From NCBI RefSeq assembly GCF_002286975.1, contig NZ_NSKB01000003.1, positions 62,001-126,000 of the forward strand: DNA of 64,000 nt. Reading direction: 5' to 3'. The stretch is from Halomonas salipaludis (GTDB taxonomy: Bacteria; Pseudomonadota; Gammaproteobacteria; Pseudomonadales; Halomonadaceae). Positions within the stretch are counted from its first letter, which is position 1; the number at the start of each line of letters is the position of its first letter. Both the position numbers and the translations under genes were made by a program. Of the stretch, positions 54,017 through 62,639 are shown one piece after another. The notes beneath the pieces are model-generated. The model had not been told where the DNA came from and searched no databases. It was given only the letters and a program-made list of their open reading frames with translations.

Positions 54017-55467
54017 GCCACCCCCTCCTCCAGGTCAGCGACTTGACCATCCACGGCGACGGCGTGACCATCGCGCCCTTCTCCCTCAGCCTGGCCTCAG
54101 GCCAGCGCCTGACCCTGCTCGGTGAAACCGGCTCGGGCAAGAGCCTGATTGCCCAGGCGATCATGGGCACGCTGCCGCAGGGCCTCACCCCGGCAGGCGA
54201 GCTTGGCATCGACGGCACGTCCTATGCGGCTGCCGATGTCGCCGCCCGCCGCACCCTGTGGGGGCGGCGCCTGGCGCTGCTGCCCCAGGAGCCCTGGCAC
54301 GCTCTCGACCCCACCATGCGCGCCGCCGCCCAGATAACCGAGAGCCATCGCCATGTGGCCGGGCTAGCGCCTGGCAAGGCCCGCCAGGCCACCCAGCATG
54401 ACCTCGCCGAGCTGGGCCTGGAGGACGCCGGCGGCAAGCTGCCCGGCGAGCTCTCCGGCGGCATGGCCCAGCGCGTCGCCTTCGCCGCCGCCAGCGCCGG
54501 CGGCGCCCCCATCGTGATCGCCGATGAGCCCACCAAGGGGCTCGACGCGCCGCGCCGCGACGCCGTGGTCGAGCTGCTGGCCAGGACGCCCCAGGCCGGC
54601 GGCGCGCTGCTGACCATCACCCACGATATCGATGTCGCCCGGCGTCTGGGCGGCGAAGTGGTGATCCTGCGCCACGGCCAGGTGGTCGAACGCGGGCCCG
54701 CCGAACGGATCCTCGAGGCGCCGCAGACCGAGTATGGCCGTCACCTGCTCGACGCCGAGCCCTCGCGCTGGCCGGCACCCCCACGGCTCGCCAGCGCGCC
54801 GGATGCAACGCCGGTGGTGGCGGCCCGCGGCCTGGCCAAGTCGCGCGGCGGGCGCCAGCTGTTCAGCGGTCTCGACGTCAGCGTACTGCCCGGTGAAATC
54901 GTTGGCGTGGTCGGCCCCTCCGGCTGCGGCAAGAGCACCCTGGGCGATATGCTGCTGGGCCTGGCGAGCCACGATGCAGGCGAGATCCAGCATGCCCCTG
55001 GGCACCGCCTGGGCCTGCAGAAGCTCTACCAGGACCCACCGGCGGCGTTCTCATCGCACTGGCGGCTGTCGCGGCTGCTCGACGACCTGGTGCAGCGCCA
55101 TCGCCTCGAGCGTGCGGCCATTGTCCCGCTGATGGAGCGCCTGGGGCTCGACGAGCGGCTGCTGGCGCGGCGCCCCGGCGAGATCTCCGGCGGCGAGCTG
55201 CAGCGCTTCGCCATCCTGCGCGTGCTGCTGCTCGAGCCACGCCTGCTGTTCGCCGACGAACCCACCTCGCGCCTCGACCCCATCACCCAGCAGCAGACGC
55301 TGAGCCTGCTGGTGGAACTGGCCCGGGAGCGACGCTGCGGGGTGATGCTGGTCAGCCACGACCCGGCGCTGATCGCACGGCTGTGCGACCGGCAGCTGGC
55401 ACTGGAAGAGAATGCCGAAGCGGCGTCTCGCCCCAGCGCGAAAGCGGAACCGGTTTCGTTGGCGTAA
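54013..55467 (+). CDS. Fused double ABC ATPase (DppDF/NikDE-like)
   Basis: A 484-residue protein with two complete nucleotide-binding domains. The first has GETGSGKS, LSGGMAQR and VIADEPTKGLDAP; the second has GPSGCGKST, ISGGELQR and LFADEPTSRLDP. In most Dpp and Nik systems these are separate proteins, so the fusion is a distinguishing trait. It ends the five-gene DUF1826-ABC cluster. Confidence 0.9.
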   Translation: MSHPLLQVSDLTIHGDGVTIAPFSLSLASGQRLTLLGETGSGKSLIAQAIMGTLPQGLTPAGELGIDGTSYAAADVAARRTLWGRRLALLPQEPWHALDPTMRAAAQITESHRHVAGLAPGKARQATQHDLAELGLEDAGGKLPGELSGGMAQRVAFAAASAGGAPIVIADEPTKGLDAPRRDAVVELLARTPQAGGALLTITHDIDVARRLGGEVVILRHGQVVERGPAERILEAPQTEYGRHLLDAEPSRWPAPPRLASAPDATPVVAARGLAKSRGGRQLFSGLDVSVLPGEIVGVVGPSGCGKSTLGDMLLGLASHDAGEIQHAPGHRLGLQKLYQDPPAAFSSHWRLSRLLDDLVQRHRLERAAIVPLMERLGLDERLLARRPGEISGGELQRFAILRVLLLEPRLLFADEPTSRLDPITQQQTLSLLVELARERRCGVMLVSHDPALIARLCDRQLALEENAEAASRPSAKAEPVSLA

Positions 55468-55498
55468 GGCTTCCAATGGAAGACAAGCGGTCCTCTTG

Positions 55499-55520
55499 GC
55501 GGCCTCGAAGGCCGCTTTTT
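55499..55520 (+). terminator. Rho-independent terminator of the ABC operon
   Basis: GCGGCCT (55499-55505), loop CGA, AGGCCGC (55509-55515), then TTTTT. It marks the end of the GC-rich segment before the AT-rich island. Confidence 0.92.
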
Positions 55521-55867
55521 ATGGACTAGCGCAACTGACCTTTCCCCCGGAAGCACGCCTATCAACGTGATTGACAAAGAGACCAGAGCACGTCGCCAGA
55601 CTACCCATCCAACCAGTCATTTCAATTATCGCCGAGCGGTCGAAGTAGTTGACGTGCATAGGTAGCCTAGCCGCAAGCTCCGGCAAGATACGAAGCAACT
55701 GGTGAAATTCCAAAATACAGCATCACCAACCCACATCCCATCTATCTTGTCGCGGGATACCATTTATTTTTCAATAAGTTAAATCCACCGCCAAGGACAA
55801 GACAGCCTGGAACAGAAGTTACAGACATCGTTACAATGTGGTATTTCTGGAAATTTTGTTTGACACC
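55521..55867. other. Left boundary of the AT-rich island
   Basis: These 347 nt carry no convincing gene. Base composition shifts to AT-rich from about 55600. I found no tRNA gene, attachment-site-like direct repeat or insertion sequence end here. The promoter of the following gene should lie near 55740-55830. Confidence 0.4.
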
Positions 55868-57229
55868 ATGCTGCTCCCGAACCTACGTTGTTGGAACGAT
55901 AAAAGACTAACAACCGGCAGTGAGAAACTAGACATGGTTTGCAGAAAAACAGCTCTGAAGGCCATCGGCTTCAGTGACCATGCTGGAGTAACTCGAGTTA
56001 GATCCTTCCCTAGCCACCGCGAAGAGGCAATTCTGGAATCAGGCACTGCATGGATTCCAGGCAATATGTGCCTGACAAGCTTTGGCAATATCGCTTCGAC
56101 TAACCCGGCGGGAGCTACGGGTGAGCTGAGAATGTTTCCCGATACAGCGTCAGCTATTTCACTCCCTTATCAATATCAAGATGAAGAAGCATCGGCGGGA
56201 TTTTATCTTTCAAACATATGCGAAGCAGATGGCACACCGTGGAGCGGCTGCCCAAGAAGCTTCCTGACAAATGCTGTCAAACGTTTACAAGACAAGCATG
56301 GCATAACACTTAAAGTTGCATTTGAGCATGAATTTTCTTTGATAAATCCACGGCAAGACATCGTGCATGGCTTTAGCTTGCAAGCAATGATGGCGCACAA
56401 GCCTGTGATGGAAAGCTGGGCAGAGGCGCTTGATTCCTGCAACATCGGGCTCGAACTTATCATACCTGAGTATGGCAAGGGTCAGTTTGAAGTCGTCATA
56501 GAGCCAGAGTCACCTGTCAAAGCTGCCGATAATGCTGTCATACTGAAAGATATTATTCGCGAAGTCGCTCGGGCACAGCAGTGCCCTATCACATTTGCCC
56601 CCAAACCTAATCTATATGACGCCGGGAATGGAGTGCATATACACTTTAGCCTCTTTGACCGAGATCAGACCCCCTTGGTGCCCGGGGATAAAGATAGCAC
56701 GGTTGGAGACACAGCAGGCTGCTTCGTCACTGGCATACTGAAAGAGCTAAGCTCACTCTGTGCACTCGGCGCAGCGACAGTGCCTTCCTACTACCGACTC
56801 CAGCCAAACCAGTGGGCTGCAGGGCGTGCGGGCTTTGGTTATCGGGATCGTGAAGCGGCTCTCAGACTCTGCCCCGGAACGGCCAAGACATCTATCCGCC
56901 GGCAGCAGCAGGCAAATATTGAGTATAGAGTTGCTGATGCTACGGCAAATCCTTATGTGTTACTTGGTGCTTTAATTCATGCAGGAATGAAGGCACTTGA
57001 TGAAAAAGCTGCCATCTCGCAGCCTTCGGATAACATTATGGCCGTGGCCACACCGCTTCTGACCAGTGTAGAGGAAGCCCTAGAGGCACTAACTTCTAGC
57101 CACTTTCTAACTGAAGCTCTGCCCGAACAGCTTCTCGCAAGCCAGGTTGCAGTTAAACATGATGAATATGAACAGTGCCGGAAGATGGATCAGAGCTCCA
57201 TTATAGGCGCCTATAACGTGGCCATCTAA
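55868..57229 (+). CDS. Glutamine-synthetase-like ligase
   Basis: A 453-residue member of the glutamine synthetase family, closest in layout to gamma-glutamylation enzymes such as PuuA/GlnA3-type. Seen are AFEHEFSLI (ammonia/metal-site Glu), GQFEVVIEP, GNGVHIHFSLF (HxH metal site) and YRLQPNQWAAGRAGFGYRDREAALRL. The N-terminal region is atypical, so the start is uncertain: an alternative ATG at 55934 and a GTG at 55838 exist, none with a good ribosome site. Codon use is AT-richer than the first 55 kb. Confidence 0.8.
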   Translation: MLLPNLRCWNDKRLTTGSEKLDMVCRKTALKAIGFSDHAGVTRVRSFPSHREEAILESGTAWIPGNMCLTSFGNIASTNPAGATGELRMFPDTASAISLPYQYQDEEASAGFYLSNICEADGTPWSGCPRSFLTNAVKRLQDKHGITLKVAFEHEFSLINPRQDIVHGFSLQAMMAHKPVMESWAEALDSCNIGLELIIPEYGKGQFEVVIEPESPVKAADNAVILKDIIREVARAQQCPITFAPKPNLYDAGNGVHIHFSLFDRDQTPLVPGDKDSTVGDTAGCFVTGILKELSSLCALGAATVPSYYRLQPNQWAAGRAGFGYRDREAALRLCPGTAKTSIRRQQQANIEYRVADATANPYVLLGALIHAGMKALDEKAAISQPSDNIMAVATPLLTSVEEALEALTSSHFLTEALPEQLLASQVAVKHDEYEQCRKMDQSSIIGAYNVAI

Positions 57230-57245
57230 ATGCCAAGGTGTCACT

Positions 57246-58049
57246 ATGGAAAAATCGTTTATGGTTCAAGGGCATGTCGACCAGTCGTCTTGCCTAAGTT
57301 ACTTGTCTGATACGGTCCTGGAACATAATATTAATAAGAAAAGCAACGTATTGCTGATCTGTGATCACGCCAGCAATAGAATACCCCAGGGGATGCAGCA
57401 CCTAGGACTTGCAGACTATCAGTTGGGCAGGTCATTAGCATGGGATATTGGCGCTTGGAAAGTAGCCAAAGAATTATCTGACAGACTTTCTGCTCCTTTG
57501 ATAGGCTCCGGATACTCAAGGCTTGTGATTGATTGTAATAGACCTTTAGAGGCTATTGACAGCATTCCTTCACAGACTGAAGGCGTATGCATTCCCGGCA
57601 ACATTGCCCTAGATGACACACAGCGACAGCAACGTATTGAATACATATACTGGCCCTACCACAGGGCTATCAAGCAACAGATTGAGGCCATGCAGGAGGA
57701 AAATCAATGCGTTATCTTGATTTCTATTCACTCCTTCACAAGTGTTATGCAGGGTACGGAAAGGCCATGGCACATTGGTATAACTTATAACAAAGACAAG
57801 AGAGTATCGTCTCTACTGTTGGAGAATCTCTCTCGGCACGCCGGAGAGCTATGCATCGGAGACAACCAGCCATATCCTGTCAGCCGTGAGACTGATGCTA
57901 GCATCCCGATACATGGAGAAAAGAATGGACTTCCCAACGTACTCATCGAGATCCGCCAAGACCAATTAGTGAATACAGAATCAGGCGAGCGGATTATTGA
58001 AGTGCTTTACAATGCAATTCACTCAACCATGAGGAGCATGGTAGTCTGA
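57246..58049 (+). CDS. N-formylglutamate amidohydrolase-like protein
   Basis: A 267-residue protein of the HutG/N-formylglutamate amidohydrolase family. The first metal-site motif LLICDHASNRIPQGM is near residue 35, then LIGSGYSRLVIDCNRP, ISIHSFTSV and LIEIRQDQL follow, all typical. It starts 16 nt after the ligase gene with AAGGTG upstream. In this context it may cleave a gamma-glutamyl or N-acyl amide made by the preceding enzyme, rather than act in histidine degradation, for which no other genes are present. Confidence 0.8.
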   Translation: MEKSFMVQGHVDQSSCLSYLSDTVLEHNINKKSNVLLICDHASNRIPQGMQHLGLADYQLGRSLAWDIGAWKVAKELSDRLSAPLIGSGYSRLVIDCNRPLEAIDSIPSQTEGVCIPGNIALDDTQRQQRIEYIYWPYHRAIKQQIEAMQEENQCVILISIHSFTSVMQGTERPWHIGITYNKDKRVSSLLLENLSRHAGELCIGDNQPYPVSRETDASIPIHGEKNGLPNVLIEIRQDQLVNTESGERIIEVLYNAIHSTMRSMVV

Positions 58050-58723
58050 TGAAGCCCATCGACAATATTGAGCCACCCGCCCCTGAGAGACGTGAGGCGT
58101 CGCTGAAAAAGAGTAAGTCAGCCATTTTAATTATTGACATGCAAAACATGGAGTGTGGTAAGCATCTACGTCAAAATGCGGAGGTCATAGGCTCGCCAGA
58201 AAGCAAAAAAAAGCACTATTTTACGACCCTAAATAGAACTGTGATACCCAACATTCGATGGCTGATTGATACCGCTCGCCACAATCACGTTGAAGTTATC
58301 TATACCGTCATCGAAAGCCTGACCATTGATGGTAGGGATCGCAGTTTAGATTATAAGATCTCAGGACTACATGCACCAAAGGGCTCGTGGGAAGCCCAGG
58401 TGATTGATGAACTAACCCCACAGGCTAATGAAATTGTTATCGCCAAGACATCTTGCAGCGTTTTTAATTCGACAAATATACATTACGTGTTGAGAAACTT
58501 GGATATTGAGCAGCTAGTGGTAGCAGGCGTCGTAAGTGAGCAGTGCGTTGAGTCAGCCATCCGTGACGCCGCCGACTTAGGCTATTTAGTCACCATGGTA
58601 ACCGATGCCTGCGCCACTTATTCTGAAGCACAACAACAGTCCACAATTAATCGAATGGTCGGGCACTATGCCAGGGGAATGACCACTGTTGCACTTATCG
58701 ATGAAATAAAGGATTTATCCTAA
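58049..58723 (+). CDS. Isochorismatase-like cysteine hydrolase
   Basis: A 224-residue isochorismatase-fold hydrolase. The catalytic Asp is in AILIIDMQNME (about residue 31), a Lys is in VIAKTSCSVFNST and the nucleophile Cys in GVVSEQCVESAIRDAADLGY (about 165). Such enzymes hydrolyse amides (nicotinamide, N-carbamoylsarcosine, ureidoacrylate). An extra N-terminal segment of about 20 residues precedes the domain. It overlaps the previous gene by one base. Confidence 0.82.
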   Translation: MKPIDNIEPPAPERREASLKKSKSAILIIDMQNMECGKHLRQNAEVIGSPESKKKHYFTTLNRTVIPNIRWLIDTARHNHVEVIYTVIESLTIDGRDRSLDYKISGLHAPKGSWEAQVIDELTPQANEIVIAKTSCSVFNSTNIHYVLRNLDIEQLVVAGVVSEQCVESAIRDAADLGYLVTMVTDACATYSEAQQQSTINRMVGHYARGMTTVALIDEIKDLS

Positions 58724-58768
58724 ATCTTCATCAAGGCAAGAATAAACGCATCCAACCAGGAGAATAAC

Positions 58769-59845
58769 ATGAGAAAAATCACCTACTTGGCAACTCTCAC
58801 CCTTGGCTGTGGATTTTCAGCCCTCAGCTTTGCGGGCAATGACAGCTGGTATCCTATCAACGTCGATGTCTGGGATCCGCCCTTTGACATGGAAAGTCCT
58901 ACCCATCAAGCAGCTTACACTCCACTTGAAAAAGCTTCTAAAGCTTGGGATATATGCGTCTCATTCCCTCACATGAAAGATCCATACTGGCTGGCAGTAA
59001 ACTATGGGGTTGCCGACGAGGCCAAGCGCCTTGGTGTCAATATGCAGCTATTTGAAGCAGGGGCTTACACTAACCTGGATACGCAAATATCACAGGTTGA
59101 AAACTGCATTTCACGAGGCGCAGATGCCGTAGTACTTGCGGCGATCTCGTATGATGGCCTCAACCGATTGATTGAAGATGTCACTTCCCAAGGCATCCCC
59201 GTCATCGATCTCATCAATGGTGTGTCATCTCCCAACATTTCTGCCAAGTCTCTTGTTTCATTCTACAAGCTTGGCCATATGGCAGGGAGTTACCTGGCTG
59301 ATTCATACCCCGAAGGCGAAGACCCTGTCAAAGTGGGCTGGTTTCCAGGAGCCGCCGGAGCAGGCTGGGCAGAGGACGGCAATAGAGGTTTCAATGATGC
59401 GATTGAGGGTTCCGCAGTTGAGATTGTAGACACTCAGTATGGCGATGCCAGCCAAGAAATTCAGATGGGGCTGGTCGAGAACGTACTGGCCGCTCACCCA
59501 GACCTTGACTATATCATTGGCGCTACTACAACAGCGGAAGGTGCTGCAAACCTGCTGCGCTCACGCGGCATGACGGGGCAAATCAGTGTCATGCCATATT
59601 ACTATTCTGTTGGCGTACATCGTGGAATTACCCGCGGCGAAATCCTGGCGGCTCCTACAGATTCGGCGGCCATTCAAGGGAGAATTGCCATTGATCAGGC
59701 GGTAAGGGTCCTCGAAGGGGAGGATTATATGCAGCACGTTGGACCAGAGCTGTTTATTATCAGCCAAGATAATGTCAACAGCTTTGACCAGCAAACCTCT
59801 CTAGCCCCGGACGGCTGGCGGCCCGTGTTTAGTGTTCAGCAATAG
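58769..59845 (+). CDS. TorT-like periplasmic substrate-binding protein
   Basis: A 358-residue ribose-type periplasmic binding protein with signal peptide (cleavage near SFAGND). It resembles TorT, the periplasmic sensor protein for trimethylamine N-oxide: WYPINVDVWDPPFD at the N-terminus and QISQVENCISRGADAVVLAAISYDGLN. Here it is followed by an ABC ATPase and permease instead of torS, so it probably acts as the binding protein of an importer. The ligand may be an amine or N-oxide, which is an inference. Confidence 0.8.
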   Translation: MRKITYLATLTLGCGFSALSFAGNDSWYPINVDVWDPPFDMESPTHQAAYTPLEKASKAWDICVSFPHMKDPYWLAVNYGVADEAKRLGVNMQLFEAGAYTNLDTQISQVENCISRGADAVVLAAISYDGLNRLIEDVTSQGIPVIDLINGVSSPNISAKSLVSFYKLGHMAGSYLADSYPEGEDPVKVGWFPGAAGAGWAEDGNRGFNDAIEGSAVEIVDTQYGDASQEIQMGLVENVLAAHPDLDYIIGATTTAEGAANLLRSRGMTGQISVMPYYYSVGVHRGITRGEILAAPTDSAAIQGRIAIDQAVRVLEGEDYMQHVGPELFIISQDNVNSFDQQTSLAPDGWRPVFSVQQ

Positions 59846-59863
59846 TTGGTAAAGAGACACATT

Positions 59864-61414
59864 ATGCACACCCCAAGCAGCAATATTGAGAGCGCTTCCT
59901 CGGGAGCGCTCCCTATTCTTAATCTTTGTAAGATTAGCAAGCGTTTTCCTGGCGCGCTGGCGCTCGACAACGTTGATTTCACTCTCTATCCCGGGGAGAC
60001 TCATGTTCTATTTGGCGAGAATGGCGCTGGAAAATCAACTTTAATTAATATTATCACTGGCGCCCTTCAGGCGACAGAGGGCATCATGCTACTGGAAGGC
60101 GAGGAAGTTTCTATTGACAGCGTCTACCATGGCAAGAAGAAAGGAATTGCCGCTGTTTTTCAGGAGTTTTCTCTCATAACCCAGATGACAGTAGCTGAGA
60201 ACATCTGTCTCGGGGAAGAGAACAAGCATGCATTTGCCGGAATAATTAATGACAGACAAATTCGCAAAGAAGCAAAAAGGCTATTAGAGCACCTCGGTTT
60301 TGACATCCCCCCAAATCGCATCGTAGGTACTCTATCACGCGCTGAGCAGCAGATGGTCGAGATAGCCAAGGCATTTAGATCTCGGCCCAAGGTATTGATC
60401 CTTGATGAACCCACAGCATCCTTGACTAATCAAGATGCCCAGAAGCTCTTCACCCTTATTAACGAGCTAAAAGCTCATGGAACTGGAATAATTTATATTA
60501 CTCACCGAATGAGTGAGGTCTATGATCTTGGCGACAGAATCACCGTTCTAAGAGATGGAAAATTCATTCGCACCCTTGATGTTGCAGATGCCAATGAGTC
60601 CATTCTTATAAAGTTAATGACCGGCAAAGATATACAGCAAATATTTCCTAGTATTTCATACAATCCATCTGACACTGTCCTAAAAATTGATGGATTAACC
60701 ACATCATCCGGATCGGTAAAAGATGCTAACTTCTTCTGCCGAGCAGGCGAAGTAGTAGGTGTAGCAGGAGTTATCGGCTCTGGGAAATCAGAGCTTCTTC
60801 GAGCATGTTTCGGCATTGAGAAAGCTAAGTCTGGTCATATCCATGTCGATGGTGTCGATAAAACCAACGCTAATACACGAAAAATGATAGACAGCGGCAT
60901 CTTTTATGTTCCATCGGATCGCAAGGCAGAGGGCTTGCTTATGATGCAATCTATAAAAGACAACATCATGCTGCCAGCGTTAGAGGACTATAGTAATAAT
61001 TGGGGCTGTCTAATCAGGAAGAATGCCGAAAGTAATGCTGCGCACTGCATTGCTAGTGACATGGAAGTTCAACCTCTCGATATATTTCGCAACGCAGGCA
61101 CTCTCTCAGGCGGTAACCAGCAAAAAATCATGTTGGGGCGATCTACCACGACTCACTCACGGTGCTTTATTTTTGATGAGCCAACTGTAGGTGTTGATGT
61201 TGGTGCTAGAGCCTCAATTTACCTTTTTATCAAAAGACTATGTGAGTCTGGTGCTTCGGTCGTGATTATTTCATCAGATATTTCTGAAATTACGCAGCTT
61301 TGTCATCGCGCTTATGTCATGCACAAGGGAATGATAAAAGCAGTACTCGAAGGCAATGATATAACGGAACAAAACGTAGTAAGTTATTTTATTGAGAGAG
61401 AGGAAGAACGATGA
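59864..61414 (+). CDS. Ribose-type ABC transporter ATPase (RbsA-like)
   Basis: A 516-residue protein with two fused nucleotide-binding domains: the first with GENGAGKST, and VLILDEPTASL; the second with a degenerate P-loop GVIGSGKSE and signature LSGGNQQK followed by IFDEPTVGVDVGARASIY. This asymmetric pair is typical of RbsA/MglA ATPases. It overlaps the permease gene by 4 nt. The start MHTPSSNIES lies 18 nt after the binding-protein stop, and GAGA(C)AC is only a weak ribosome site. Confidence 0.9.
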   Translation: MHTPSSNIESASSGALPILNLCKISKRFPGALALDNVDFTLYPGETHVLFGENGAGKSTLINIITGALQATEGIMLLEGEEVSIDSVYHGKKKGIAAVFQEFSLITQMTVAENICLGEENKHAFAGIINDRQIRKEAKRLLEHLGFDIPPNRIVGTLSRAEQQMVEIAKAFRSRPKVLILDEPTASLTNQDAQKLFTLINELKAHGTGIIYITHRMSEVYDLGDRITVLRDGKFIRTLDVADANESILIKLMTGKDIQQIFPSISYNPSDTVLKIDGLTTSSGSVKDANFFCRAGEVVGVAGVIGSGKSELLRACFGIEKAKSGHIHVDGVDKTNANTRKMIDSGIFYVPSDRKAEGLLMMQSIKDNIMLPALEDYSNNWGCLIRKNAESNAAHCIASDMEVQPLDIFRNAGTLSGGNQQKIMLGRSTTTHSRCFIFDEPTVGVDVGARASIYLFIKRLCESGASVVIISSDISEITQLCHRAYVMHKGMIKAVLEGNDITEQNVVSYFIEREEER

Positions 61415-62445
61415 ACAACCACTCTGCTACGCAGTTGTCCAAAAACCAAGCAGCCCATAAAGTAAAGCATATCTCCTTGATGCTGTTCCTTAGACTTGGC
61501 GCTCTACCTTTCATCATGCTTGTTGCGCTAATAACATTCACCATAGTCGCCGACAACTTTCTTACTGCCAACAATATTGCCAATATTTTAAGGCAGTCTT
61601 CCTACTTGGTAATTGTTGCAGTCGGGCAAATGCTGACTTTATTAACAGGCGGGTTTGACCTTTCTGTCGGAACTATCATGGCATTCTCATCGGTGGTCGG
61701 TGCGCTGACCATGACCTGGTCGATAGTTAATTTCCCCGATGCGATAGTACTATCAATTCTATTAGGCATCGTCAGCGGGGTTCTCAGCGGCATTTTGATC
61801 GGCACACTAAATGGCATCGGGGTGGCTGTCTTCAATGTTTCACCATTCATCATGACCATGGGCATGGCGTCAGTAGGATTCGGCTTGGCCTTATACATGA
61901 CTGGGGGTGTTCCCGTATATGGCATTCCTATGCAGTTCAGTGATATTTTTGGCTATGGTCGACTTTTGGGAGTTTCGACACCAGTATGGATAGCGATTTT
62001 GCTGAGTATTATTCTTTTCGTCTTAGTTCATAAGACCCGCCTTGGGCGCCATCTCTATGCGGTAGGTGGGAATATAAAAGCAGCCCAGCTCTCTGGTATC
62101 AATACACAGCGTGGCCTATTCAGAGCTTATGTGCTGTGTGGTGTGATGGCCGCGCTAGCTGGCTTACTGATGACAGCGCGCCTAGATACTGGTGATGCCA
62201 ATATCGGCGTGCAGTTCCCGCTCGAGTCGATTGCTGCTTGTGTCATTGCCGGCGTCAGCTTACGCGGCGGTATCGGCCGTGTAGAAAATGTCGTTCTTGG
62301 CGCCCTTCTAATCGGTGTCTTCAAAAATGGCATGAACTTGTCTGGCGTCGACTCATATATGCAGACCGTTGTAATCGGAGCATTGCTAATCTTTGCTGTA
62401 GTAATGGACCAGTTCCGCCTCAAATTACTCGCCAAGGCAGCGTAA
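61411..62445 (+). CDS. Ribose-type ABC transporter permease (RbsC-like)
   Basis: A 344-residue permease of the BPD_transp_2 family with eight to ten helices. Markers are VGQMLTLLTGGFDLSVGTIMAFSS near residue 70, GTLNGIGVAVFNVSPFIMTMGM near 130 and ACVIAGVSLRGGIGRVENVVLGALLIGVF near the end. A long basic N-terminal tail (about 28 residues) precedes the first helix. It completes the importer with the TorT-like protein and the RbsA-like ATPase. Confidence 0.9.
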   Translation: MNNHSATQLSKNQAAHKVKHISLMLFLRLGALPFIMLVALITFTIVADNFLTANNIANILRQSSYLVIVAVGQMLTLLTGGFDLSVGTIMAFSSVVGALTMTWSIVNFPDAIVLSILLGIVSGVLSGILIGTLNGIGVAVFNVSPFIMTMGMASVGFGLALYMTGGVPVYGIPMQFSDIFGYGRLLGVSTPVWIAILLSIILFVLVHKTRLGRHLYAVGGNIKAAQLSGINTQRGLFRAYVLCGVMAALAGLLMTARLDTGDANIGVQFPLESIAACVIAGVSLRGGIGRVENVVLGALLIGVFKNGMNLSGVDSYMQTVVIGALLIFAVVMDQFRLKLLAKAA

Positions 62446-62498
62446 AGTAGCAAGGGCAATATCCTACATTTCTTGGAAAATAGGCGACAAGGACATTA

Positions 62499-62639
62499 TG
62501 CTGATAGAGTCTAAACTCCTGCAGTTCATCGACATATCTGACGGCAGGACTACCATAGTCGAGACTGCGGATAACTTCTCTCGATATCGCTGCTCAATCG
62601 GACCGGTAGCGCTGGGTACTAATTATGACTATTGCTGAA
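62499..62639 (+). CDS. Short ORF upstream of the rpiR-type gene
   Basis: A 46-codon frame, MLIESKLLQFIDISDGRT ... GTNYDYC, ends at TGA 62637-62639, overlapping the RpiR-type start by 15 nt. It has a protein-like composition, but no known family and only weak ribosome-site potential (ACAAGGAC upstream is fair). It may be a small coupled gene or a leader peptide. Confidence 0.3.
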
